NCBI GenBank assembly: GCA_027449545.1
Contig: DAIDLI010000122.1
Coordinates: 111,313-175,312, forward strand
Source of the DNA: Acidobacteriaceae bacterium
GTDB lineage: Bacteria; Acidobacteriota; Terriglobia; Terriglobales; Acidobacteriaceae
Direction of reading: 5' to 3'
DNA length: 64,000 bases
Made by a program: the position numbers and the translations under genes. Under the pieces are notes generated by a model that searched no databases, was not told the DNA's origin, and worked only from the letters and a program-made list of their open reading frames with translations. Position 1 is the stretch's first letter. Every line of letters starts with the position of its first letter. Shown piece after piece: positions 47,295 to 56,260 of this stretch.

Positions 47295-49739
47295 ATGTCG
47301 CGTGAGATTCGCTATGCGTTGCGCCAACTGCTGCGGGCGCCGGGCTTTACGGCTGCCGCGGTGCTGACGCTGGCCGTAGGCATTGGAGCCACAACCGCGA
47401 TCTTCACGCTGGTGTACGACGTGCTGCTGCGGCCGCTGCCCTACACGCATCCGGATCGCCTGGTGGAGGTGCGCGAGCAGGTGGCGGAGTTTCGCGATAT
47501 CTATCCGCAGCTTCCGCTCAGCGCCAATCACTTTGCCAATTGGGAACGCAACAGCCGCACCCTCGAGTCCATGGCGGCCATGATCGAGGAATCCATGCCG
47601 CTGGGCGCGAACGATCATCCGCTCCAGGTGCGCGTGCTCAAAGCCACGCCGGGGATATTCGCCGTGCTCGACGCGCAACCGTGGCTGGGCCGCGCGTTTA
47701 CCCCTGACGAAGCCAAGCCGGGACACGAGCGCGAAATTGTGCTGATGTACGACCTGTGGCGGACGCAATTCCAGAGCGACCGCGGGATCCTGGGCCGGAC
47801 CATTTCCCTGAACGGCTTTCCCTTTACGGTCATCGGCGTGATGCCCGCGTCCTTCCGGCTGCCTTCGACGAACGGCCTTGCCATCCGCGATGCCAGTCGC
47901 ACCCTGCCGGTAGGGGCGCTAGTTCCGCTGGCCTTCACAGCCGAGCAGCTAAGCGAGGCCATGGGCGATTTCAACTACTTTGGCCTCGCGCGCCTGAAGC
48001 CGGGCGTCTCGGCGGCCCAGGCGAATGCCGACCTCGACGCGCTGCAGCACGCCATTTCGGCTGCGCTTCCCGCCGACGAAAAGGGAACGCTTTCGACGGT
48101 TGTTATGCCCCTGCAGCAGGCCCTGATCGGCAATAACCGCAAGCCGCTGCTGATTCTGCTGGTGGCAGTGGCAGGATTGCTGCTGGTGGGTTGCGTCAAT
48201 ATTGCCAATCTGTTGCTGGCGCGCGCCGCCGGGCGCAGGCAGCAGATGGCCATCGCCGCCGCGCTGGGCGCGAGCCGCGCCGAGATGCTGCGCGCTTCGC
48301 TGCTGGAGACAACCCTGCTTGCCGGGCTGGGTGGCGCGCTGGGCACGCTGGCGGCGGCGTTGCTGGTGCCGGCGATGTACCAATATCTGCCGCCTGCACT
48401 GCGCTTCCGCAGCGCAGTGCACCTGGACTGGACGGGCGCCGGCTGCGCGGTAATCCTGGCGCTGCTTGCGACGCTGTTCGCGGGGGCGGTGCCGGCGTGG
48501 ATTGCCTCACGAACTCATCCGCACGAGGTGCTCAACAGCGAATCCCGCCTTGCCAGCGAGTCGCGCAGCAGCAAGAGGCTGCGCAGAGCGTTGGTGGCGG
48601 TGGAGGTGGCCGTCAGCGTAGCGCTGGTGCTGACCACCGGTCTTCTTACCGCCAGCCTGATCCAGCTCCTGCATGTGAACCATGGGTTCGAAACCGACCA
48701 CGTGGTCACCGCCACTGTGAATATGCCCAGCGGACGGTATGCCGAAATGCAGCCGCGGATCGGCTTCTATCGCGACGTGCTGGAGCGTCTGCGCCAGCTT
48801 CCCGGCGTGCAGGCCGCCGGTGCAACCAGCGTCTTCCCGCTGGCGGGCGACCAGTGGATCGACATGATCCGGGCCAGCGGCGATACCCGGCCCTTCATGC
48901 AACTGCCCACGGAGCACTTCCGCTGGATCAGCCCCGGCTACCTGGAGGCTGTTCACCTGCCGCTGGTGTCCGGCCGCTATTTGAATACGTCCGACCAGGG
49001 CAAGAACTATGCGCTGGTCTCGGAACGGACGGCGCGCACCCTCTGGCCGGGCAAGGATGTGGTGGGCCGGCAGTTTACCCGCGGCGACAATACCCAGCCT
49101 CCCTTTACGGTGATCGGCGTGGTGCGTGACGCCCGCACCATCTCCCTGGCGAATGCCGATCCGATGATGATCTATGTGCCGTACTGGTACCGCTGCAACA
49201 ACTCAGGCGGACTGCTGGTGCGGACCCGCCAGGATCCATCCGCCATGGCCGACGCCATCCGCAAGACGGTGTGGAGTGTGAGCGCCGATGTGTCAGTGCC
49301 GGAGGTGCGCGCCCTGGGCGGAATCCTGGCCGACTCGGTAGCCACGCGGCGCTTCGAGATGGACCTGCTGCTTCTGTTTGCCGTCAGCGCGTTGTTACTG
49401 GCGGGGCTGGGCGTCTACGGCGTGGTCGCCTATTCGCTGGCGCAGAGGCAGCGCGAGATCGGGTTGCGCTTCGCGCTCGGCGCCCGGCGCGCCGGCATCT
49501 ACGGCCTGGTGCTGCGCGACGGCCTTCAGCCGGTGCTCGCGGGTGCGGCGATCGGCGTCGCGGTGGCCTTTGCCTGTGCGCGGCTGCTGTCGAGTTTGTT
49601 GTTCCAGGTGAGCCCGCTGAACCCGCTGATCGCCGCGGGCGCGGTGAGCGTGCTTCTGGCGGTGGGCACCGCGGCCTGCCTGTTGCCGGCGCGGCGCGCC
49701 GCCGCTGTGGAGCCGATGCAGGCATTACGCAACGAATAG
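47295..49739 (+). CDS. ABC transporter permease, FtsX/MacB_PCD domains (ADOP-like), second copy
   Basis: [62 protein letters not shown]-terminal [18 protein letters not shown]. Confidence 0.92.
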   Translation: MSREIRYALRQLLRAPGFTAAAVLTLAVGIGATTAIFTLVYDVLLRPLPYTHPDRLVEVREQVAEFRDIYPQLPLSANHFANWERNSRTLESMAAMIEESMPLGANDHPLQVRVLKATPGIFAVLDAQPWLGRAFTPDEAKPGHEREIVLMYDLWRTQFQSDRGILGRTISLNGFPFTVIGVMPASFRLPSTNGLAIRDASRTLPVGALVPLAFTAEQLSEAMGDFNYFGLARLKPGVSAAQANADLDALQHAISAALPADEKGTLSTVVMPLQQALIGNNRKPLLILLVAVAGLLLVGCVNIANLLLARAAGRRQQMAIAAALGASRAEMLRASLLETTLLAGLGGALGTLAAALLVPAMYQYLPPALRFRSAVHLDWTGAGCAVILALLATLFAGAVPAWIASRTHPHEVLNSESRLASESRSSKRLRRALVAVEVAVSVALVLTTGLLTASLIQLLHVNHGFETDHVVTATVNMPSGRYAEMQPRIGFYRDVLERLRQLPGVQAAGATSVFPLAGDQWIDMIRASGDTRPFMQLPTEHFRWISPGYLEAVHLPLVSGRYLNTSDQGKNYALVSERTARTLWPGKDVVGRQFTRGDNTQPPFTVIGVVRDARTISLANADPMMIYVPYWYRCNNSGGLLVRTRQDPSAMADAIRKTVWSVSADVSVPEVRALGGILADSVATRRFEMDLLLLFAVSALLLAGLGVYGVVAYSLAQRQREIGLRFALGARRAGIYGLVLRDGLQPVLAGAAIGVAVAFACARLLSSLLFQVSPLNPLIAAGAVSVLLAVGTAACLLPARRAAAVEPMQALRNE

Positions 49740-49782
49740 GTTTCGCTGATCGAGCCGGTCAGCATGGGAGTGGGAGAGCCAG

Positions 49783-51792
49783 ATGAACGCATTGAAGTGG
49801 GGAGCAGGAACGATGACGAGAATTGGAACGCGCAGCATTGTCCTGGCGATGGCGGCCCTCATGCTCCAGGCGGGCGGGGCCATGGCGGCCACAACCGCGG
49901 CGCCGGAGGCGCCCAGCCCGGCGTCGAGCCAGCCTGCGGCATCCAGTGTGTCGCTGGCAGAAGCCATGCGCCAGCAGCAGCAGCGGAGGCCCGCTCTTGC
50001 GCCGCCGCCCTTTCAGGTGCCGCTGCCTCACTCGCGCAATCCGCTGGCGCCTTATCTGCCCAGCACCCCGCCGCCGCTCGATCTTCAGAACTCGCCGCTG
50101 CTGCAGAATCTGATCCGCGACGGCAAGTTGTATCTCTCGCTGCGGGACGCGATCGCGCTGGCGATCGAGAACAATCTGGACCTGGCCTACTTCCGCTACA
50201 ACTTTCCCATCGCGCAGATGGACTACGCGCGCACCAAGGCCGGCGGTACGGTGAACGGCGTCAATACGGCCATCGTGCAGTCGTCCACCCAGGGAGGCTT
50301 CGCGCCCTCGAACAACGCCTCGGCGGGGGCGGCGTCGGGATCGGCAGCCGCGGGCGCGGGGGGCATCGTGACCTCCACGCTCGGCGCCGGCACCGCGGTC
50401 AGCTCCTTCGATCCCTTCCTGAACTTCAACGGCCGCGTGGACCACACCGTTCAGCAGCTTGGCAACGCCTTCCAGGTTGGCGTTCCCATCTTCAAGCAGA
50501 ACACCATCGAGGCGCTGGCGAATTACACCCAGTCTTTTCCACTGGGCACCAATGTCACTGTGAATTACATCGGGCAGCGCTATGCCAATAACAGCCCCTA
50601 CGAGGCCATTAATCCCACGCTTTATTCGAACTTTCAGGTGATCCTGACGCAGCAACTGCTGGCCGGCTTCGGGATTTCCACCAACGAGCGCTTTATCCAC
50701 ATCGCCCGGAAGAACCTCAAGATTACCGATCTCGCCTTTCAGGCCCAGGTGATCGCCACCATTACACAAGTGGAGAATATCTACTGGGATCTGGTGAATG
50801 CCTATGAGGACGAGCGGGTCAAGGAGCGCTCCCTGGCCTTTGCCCGGCAAACCCTGGACGACGATCAGAAGCAGCTCAACCTCCACGCCATTCCGGCCGT
50901 GCAGGTGATGAAGGACGAGGCGGACGTGGCCACCAGCGAGGGCGACCTCACCATCTCGCGCGCCAACCTCCGCCTGAATGAGCTGCTGCTGAAAAACGCG
51001 ATCACCAAGAGCGACGATCCGGTGATCGACGAGATGCCCATCGAGCCGCTCGACCGCATGGGGCCGCCGGACCCCAACGCCTCCAGATCCATCACCGAGC
51101 TGATTGCCGAGGCGGAAAAGAACCGTCCCGACGTGATGCAGGATGAGCTCGCCATGCAGGTGGCGAAGATGAGCCTCAACTCCATCAAGAGCGAGCTGCT
51201 GCCCACCCTGAACCTCTACGGCTTCTATGAGGGCGCGGGCATTGCCGGGCCCAAGAACCCGAACTGCAACCTGACCCCGGATCAATGCTCCTCCAATCTG
51301 CCCACCGGCTTTGGCAGCATGTTCCAGAACACCTTCAACTACTCTTCGCCGGAGTACCAGGTGGGCATGAATCTCTCCATCAACCTGCGCAACCGGGTGG
51401 CCAAGGCCGACCAGTTCCGCGCCGGCCTGGAGTACCGGCAGCGCCAGATCAGCTTCGAGGAGCAGAAGAAGAGCATCCGCTTCGATGTGCGCAACTCGCT
51501 GTTTGCACTGCAACAGGCCCAGGCCCGGGTGGAGGCGGCCAAGAAGGCCAGCGACCTGGCCCGGCGCACCTTCGAGATCACCCGCCAGGAGCAGAAGCTG
51601 GGGGCCAAGTCGAGCTATGACACGCTGGCGGCGGAACACGATTCGGCCATCGCCGAATCGGCCCTGGTCGCCGCCCAGATCGCCTACGAAAAGGCCAAGG
51701 TAGACATCGACCGCGCCACCGGGGAGACGCTGGCGCGCACCGGCGTCTCGATTGACGAGGCAAAAAATGGCGTGGTGGCGGCCGCGCCCTAG
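49783..51792 (+). CDS. TolC-family outer membrane efflux protein
   Basis: LYLSLRDAIALAIENNLDLAYFRYNFPIAQMDYARTKAGGT; C-terminal coiled coil with FDVRNSLFALQQAQARVEAAKKASDLARRTFEITRQEQKLGAKSSYD. Confidence 0.92.
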   Translation: MNALKWGAGTMTRIGTRSIVLAMAALMLQAGGAMAATTAAPEAPSPASSQPAASSVSLAEAMRQQQQRRPALAPPPFQVPLPHSRNPLAPYLPSTPPPLDLQNSPLLQNLIRDGKLYLSLRDAIALAIENNLDLAYFRYNFPIAQMDYARTKAGGTVNGVNTAIVQSSTQGGFAPSNNASAGAASGSAAAGAGGIVTSTLGAGTAVSSFDPFLNFNGRVDHTVQQLGNAFQVGVPIFKQNTIEALANYTQSFPLGTNVTVNYIGQRYANNSPYEAINPTLYSNFQVILTQQLLAGFGISTNERFIHIARKNLKITDLAFQAQVIATITQVENIYWDLVNAYEDERVKERSLAFARQTLDDDQKQLNLHAIPAVQVMKDEADVATSEGDLTISRANLRLNELLLKNAITKSDDPVIDEMPIEPLDRMGPPDPNASRSITELIAEAEKNRPDVMQDELAMQVAKMSLNSIKSELLPTLNLYGFYEGAGIAGPKNPNCNLTPDQCSSNLPTGFGSMFQNTFNYSSPEYQVGMNLSINLRNRVAKADQFRAGLEYRQRQISFEEQKKSIRFDVRNSLFALQQAQARVEAAKKASDLARRTFEITRQEQKLGAKSSYDTLAAEHDSAIAESALVAAQIAYEKAKVDIDRATGETLARTGVSIDEAKNGVVAAAP

Positions 51793-51842
51793 GCCCTGGG
51801 TCGCGCTGGCTGTCCAAAACCGCTACAATCAATCCGTGGCCT

Positions 51843-51875
51843 CCAGGGGTGAATGACCCCTGGGGCGTTTCTTCC
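51843..51875 (+). terminator. Putative terminator after TolC gene
   Basis: ccaggggt-gaatg-acccctgg followed by ggcgtttctt. Confidence 0.4.
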
Positions 51876-52337
51876 CGCCGTCTCTTCAAGCTGGAAGCCC
51901 CCGATTCCTTTCCTCGGTCAAAAAACTGAAAGTCCCCAAGCCTGGTGCAAGAGCGCGATTTCTGGAAGTTTGAAACATTTTTCCAAATGATTTTTACCTG
52001 CCGCTAGCGATCCAGAGGGGCGAATCCAGATCCTGCTGCGCGACCTGCGGCCCTTCATCTTCCCCATCTCTCCTCACGGGCTTTCCTGGGTTCTCCAAGC
52101 TGTGCCGGGAATGGAATCTTCCGATGCGCTCTCCGAGGTGATCGTGCAGGAGCCACAAAAAGAACATGGTATAGGCCATTTCGGTGGGGAAAACACAGCC
52201 ACCCCCGATCGGCGTTGCGCCCGTTGAGAGATGGGATCGTTCCCGCAATGTGACTTGGAGGGCGGCATTCCGCACCGGGCGGAATGGGCTGGAAAGGCCT
52301 TCAAACCTGATGATCCGAATATGAAAAAAAATCTCTA

Positions 52338-52386
52338 TTGACAACAATGGGTCGATTTCGATACTTCTCACGAGGTGCGAAATCGA
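52338..52386 (+). promoter_or_regulatory. Candidate sigma70-type promoter with overlapping 9-bp inverted repeat upstream of TonB receptor gene
   Basis: TTGACA (52338-52343) N16 GATACT (52360-52365); tcgatttcg (52352-52360) ... cgaaatcga (52378-52386) perfect inverted repeat. Confidence 0.55.
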
Positions 52387-52415
52387 GAAATTGGTCAATT
52401 TTTCACGGAGGCGAA

Positions 52416-55400
52416 ATGAGAAGCATGTTGTGGAACGGGCACTATGCGCGGCTCAGATCGTGCATGGCGCTGCTCGTCGTGCTCGTCCTGGCGATTTGTC
52501 AGGGCAGGGCGCAGATCGGCGGCTCAGGCACCATCCAGGGCCGGATCACTGATCCGAACGGGGCGGTCATCCCCAACGCCAACGTAGCGGCTACCAACGT
52601 TGCCACCGGCGTCGTCACCAAGAGCACCACCACCGGGGCGGGCGTGTACGTCATCTCGCCGGTTGCCCCTGGAACCTACACCGTCCAGGTGAGCGCACCC
52701 GGCTTCCAGACGGTCCAGCAGCAGAAGATCGTTGTCAACGCCACCCGCACGACGGGTCTGGACGTGAAGCTCAAGGTCGGCCAGGCGAGCCAGCAGGTGG
52801 TGGTCACGGCCGCTCCTCCGGCGCTGGACACCACCGACGCCACGCTGGGCGAAACCATGCCCAACAAGGAATATGCCTCGCTGCCGCTGTCAATGAACGG
52901 CCAGCAGCGCGATCCCACCGCGTTTGTGTACCTCATGCCGGGCGTGCAGGGCGGCGGACGCTCGGGCACCTTCAACGGCGCTGGCTCGTATAACGGCTAC
53001 CTCGATGAAATGTACGTCGACGGACTGCCGCTGACCACCATCGATCAGCAGGGCGACAACCGCACCGTTTCGCTGGCGATTCCTGTCGACGCGGTGGACC
53101 AGTTCCAGGTCCAGACCAGCGGCACCCCGGTTGAATTCCAGGGCATGGGTTCGCAGAACTACGAAATCAAGTCGGGAACCAATCAATTCCACGGAACGGT
53201 GTTCGACTACGTCCGCAACACGGCCTTCGACTCCTGGGGCTTCTTCGCCAAGGCGGCGACCGAGAAAACGGCTTCGGGGCAGACGATTCCCGCGCCCAAG
53301 CCGGCCGAGCACCAGGACGAATTCGGCTTCACGGTGGGTGGTCCCATCCGCCGCAACAAGATGTTCTTCTTTGTGGCGTATGACAAGTTCCATTACACCT
53401 ACGGCGTCAACCCGGGCCTGCTGAGCGTTCCCACTACGGCCGAGCGCCAGGGCGACTTCGGCGCCTATCCCAATCCGATCTACGATCCGACCACACGGGC
53501 GGCTTGCACGGCCGCCAACGGCGGAAAAACCTGCGCTTACCCGTTCCCGAACAACGTCATTCCCGCCGGCGAGATTTCGCCGATGGCGCAGAAGATGCAG
53601 TCGTTCATGCCCGCTCCCAGCAACAACAACCTGACCGGCAACTTCCTGACCGGCCAGCCGGGCGGCGCGGACAACTTCGAGCTGGTTGGCAAGTTTGATG
53701 CCAACCTCACCGACAAGCAGCACATCGCGGTGGTGTCCACCTCCGGACGCCGCGGCTTCATCGGCCTGGATTACGGTTCGGCCACCGTGCTGCCGCCGCC
53801 CTACACCAACGGCGTGGTTGTGGCGGAGCTCACGGCAACCGGCATCCTGGAGCACACCTACACCATCACTCCGCACCTGGTGAACCAGCTTGAGTACGGC
53901 TATGTTCGCCAGTGGGGCCCGGTCGGCAACCCGACCTATAACAACCCCACCTACGAGGCCTCCAAGGCGCTGGGCATCGGCAACCTGCCCCAGGGCCAGT
54001 CTTCGCTGGACTTCCCGGGCGTGAACTTCGGCGGCGGCGTAGATCTGCCGACCAACTGGACCAGCTATGTGGGCTATTCGCAGAACGTGAATACCTACAC
54101 CATGATGGACAACCTTCAGTGGATTCACGGCAAGCACAGCTTCACCTACGGATTCGACTTCCAGTGGCTGAATGAGAACCAGTCCAACTTCGACACGCCC
54201 AGCCGCCCCCTGCTGTTCAATGAGAGCAACCTCTCCACTGCCGGTTACGACAGCAACGGCAACATCATGTCCGGCACCACTGGGTCGGCCTACGCCAGCT
54301 TCCTGCTGGGCGCCGTCAACTCGACCGGCCTGACCATTCAGCCGTTCACCACCCTGGGCGCACGCTACAAGACCTTCTCGCCCTACGTGCAGGACAACTA
54401 CCGCGTCAACTCCAAGCTGACCCTGAACCTGGGACTGCGCTGGGACTTCTATCCGCCTTATCACGAAGTGCAGAACCGCTGGTCGTACATGAACCCGAAC
54501 CTGGTGAACCCGGCCACCGGCACCAAGGGCGCCATTGAGTTTGCGGGCAGCGGCCAGTACGCCTGCAACTGCCAGACTCCGGTTCACTACTACATGGGCA
54601 ATGCAGCGCCGCGCGTGGGCCTTGCCTACGGCATCAACAGCAAGACTGTGTTCCGCGCCGCCTATGGCATCATGTACTCCCACGGCGGCGGCGTCGGCGG
54701 CCGTCTGGGCGCGAACAACGGCACCGGACAGGTGGGTCTGACCGCCAATCCCACCTTCCTGAACTCGGGCCAGGGCGGCGTACCGGCCTTCTACCTGAAC
54801 TCCAACTTCGGCAACATGGCCCTGCCGGCCTACTCCTCGACGCCGGATATCAACCCGGCGGTGAATGCCGGCAACTACATCAACGGAACCGGCTCGTCGG
54901 TGGGCCCGGCCGGGGTTGGCTATGCTGATCCCTATGTGGCCAGCCGCGCGCCGTACTCGGAGAACTGGAACGCTGGCATTCAGCGCGCCATCACCAACTC
55001 GCTCACCATCCAGGTCGATTACTCGGCCAGCCAGTCGCACTTCCTCACCAGCAGCCTGAAGGGCCGCGGCTACTGGACCAACCAGCTCGATCCCAAGTAC
55101 CTGGTGCTTGGTCCGCTCCTCGGCAAGCTGCCGGGCAGCGTGGACTCCAAGACCGGCCAGACCTACCTCCAGGAAGCGGAGGCGATCATGCCTGGTCTGT
55201 CCATCCCCTACGCCAACTTTGGCGGCCCGCAGGCCACCATCGAGGCGATGCTGCTGCCCTTCCCGCAGTATTCGGGCATCACCGATACCTGGGGTAACAT
55301 CTCCAATGCGAACTACAACTCGCTGCAGCTCTCGCTTGTGCAGCACACCACCCACGGTCTGTCCTACACGCTGAACTACACCTACTCCAAGGAAATCGAC

Positions 55401-56093
55401 GACGCCGGCTCGTTCCGCAGCGGCTACGCGATTCCTGCCAGCGCCATCCAGAACGGACGTTCGTACAAGCAGGATCAGATCGAGCGTTCGCTGGGCAACG
55501 GGGAACAGCCGCAGGCGCTGAACTTCTTCGGCGTCTACCAGCTTCCCTTCGGCAAGGGCCAGATCGGCAACGGCAACCGCCTGGTAAGCGCCGTGGCGGG
55601 TGGATGGCGTCTCTCCTGGATCGCCAGCTACCACTCCGGCACTCCGCTTCCCATCACCGCGACCGGTTGTACGGCGGTGGGCGTGAGCGCCTGCATGCCC
55701 AGCTATGCCCCGAACTACACGGGCAAGCCGCGCATCAACGGCGGCTGGGGCCACGGCGTGAATGCCAGCAACGCGAGCTCTATCAAGTTCATCGATGCCA
55801 CCGCGTTCACGGTTCCCAACAGCACCACCAACTACCAGCTGGGCGATGCTGCCCGTACGGCTCCTTACGGCCTGTTCGGGCCCGGCGGCTATAACGTCGA
55901 CGCCGGCCTGCACCGCACCTTCGACTTCGCTGATCATATGAACTTTGATTTCGGCGCCGAGGCCTTCAACGTAACCAATACGGTGATCTTCAGCGGCATC
56001 AACACCCAGGTTGGAAACAGCAACTTCGGAACGGTCAGCCGCCAGGGCAACCACTCGAGAGACTGGCAGTTCTCGGGACGGTTCAACTTCTAA
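52416..56093 (+). CDS. TonB-dependent receptor with N-terminal carboxypeptidase-regulatory/Cna-B-like domain
   Basis: GTIQGRITDPNGAVIPNANVAATNVATGVVTKSTTTGAGVYVISPVAPGTYTVQVSAPGFQT; YEIKSGTNQFHGTVFDYVRNTAFDSW; FAPYVQDNYRVN-like SPYVQDNYRVNSKLTLNLGLRWDFYPP; ends DWQFSGRFNF. Confidence 0.93.
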   Translation: MRSMLWNGHYARLRSCMALLVVLVLAICQGRAQIGGSGTIQGRITDPNGAVIPNANVAATNVATGVVTKSTTTGAGVYVISPVAPGTYTVQVSAPGFQTVQQQKIVVNATRTTGLDVKLKVGQASQQVVVTAAPPALDTTDATLGETMPNKEYASLPLSMNGQQRDPTAFVYLMPGVQGGGRSGTFNGAGSYNGYLDEMYVDGLPLTTIDQQGDNRTVSLAIPVDAVDQFQVQTSGTPVEFQGMGSQNYEIKSGTNQFHGTVFDYVRNTAFDSWGFFAKAATEKTASGQTIPAPKPAEHQDEFGFTVGGPIRRNKMFFFVAYDKFHYTYGVNPGLLSVPTTAERQGDFGAYPNPIYDPTTRAACTAANGGKTCAYPFPNNVIPAGEISPMAQKMQSFMPAPSNNNLTGNFLTGQPGGADNFELVGKFDANLTDKQHIAVVSTSGRRGFIGLDYGSATVLPPPYTNGVVVAELTATGILEHTYTITPHLVNQLEYGYVRQWGPVGNPTYNNPTYEASKALGIGNLPQGQSSLDFPGVNFGGGVDLPTNWTSYVGYSQNVNTYTMMDNLQWIHGKHSFTYGFDFQWLNENQSNFDTPSRPLLFNESNLSTAGYDSNGNIMSGTTGSAYASFLLGAVNSTGLTIQPFTTLGARYKTFSPYVQDNYRVNSKLTLNLGLRWDFYPPYHEVQNRWSYMNPNLVNPATGTKGAIEFAGSGQYACNCQTPVHYYMGNAAPRVGLAYGINSKTVFRAAYGIMYSHGGGVGGRLGANNGTGQVGLTANPTFLNSGQGGVPAFYLNSNFGNMALPAYSSTPDINPAVNAGNYINGTGSSVGPAGVGYADPYVASRAPYSENWNAGIQRAITNSLTIQVDYSASQSHFLTSSLKGRGYWTNQLDPKYLVLGPLLGKLPGSVDSKTGQTYLQEAEAIMPGLSIPYANFGGPQATIEAMLLPFPQYSGITDTWGNISNANYNSLQLSLVQHTTHGLSYTLNYTYSKEIDDAGSFRSGYAIPASAIQNGRSYKQDQIERSLGNGEQPQALNFFGVYQLPFGKGQIGNGNRLVSAVAGGWRLSWIASYHSGTPLPITATGCTAVGVSACMPSYAPNYTGKPRINGGWGHGVNASNASSIKFIDATAFTVPNSTTNYQLGDAARTAPYGLFGPGGYNVDAGLHRTFDFADHMNFDFGAEAFNVTNTVIFSGINTQVGNSNFGTVSRQGNHSRDWQFSGRFNF

Positions 56094-56154
56094 CTAGCTG
56101 CAGCGATGCGAACAGCTTTGCAACAATGCAAACAGCTTTGCAACAATGCAAACA
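56091..56154 (+). repeat. Tandem 20-bp repeat: two perfect copies plus a degenerate first copy
   Basis: aacagctttgcaacaatgca at 56111-56130 and 56131-56150; aactagctgcagcgatgcg just before, overlapping the receptor stop codon. Confidence 0.85.
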
Positions 56155-56155
56155 A

Positions 56156-56190
56156 GGGGTGCCGGCAACATGCGGCACCCCCACTTTTTT
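56156..56190 (+). terminator. Rho-independent terminator after TonB receptor gene
   Basis: ggggtgccg-gcaacatg-cggcacccc followed by cactttttt. Confidence 0.85.
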
Positions 56191-56260
56191 GAGCGAATAA
56201 CCTGTGAAAACGAGCATGGAGGCGGGCTGTGCGCGGCGCGGCTTCTATGCGGGAGGCGGC

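Noticed and set aside
52890-56054. 1054-aa minus-strand ORF opposite the TonB receptor
   Set aside because: Val/Ala/Arg/His-biased antisense artefact without domain signatures; the receptor on the plus strand explains the region.
56111-56150. CRISPR-like repeat after the TonB receptor
   Set aside because: Direct tandem duplication without spacers.
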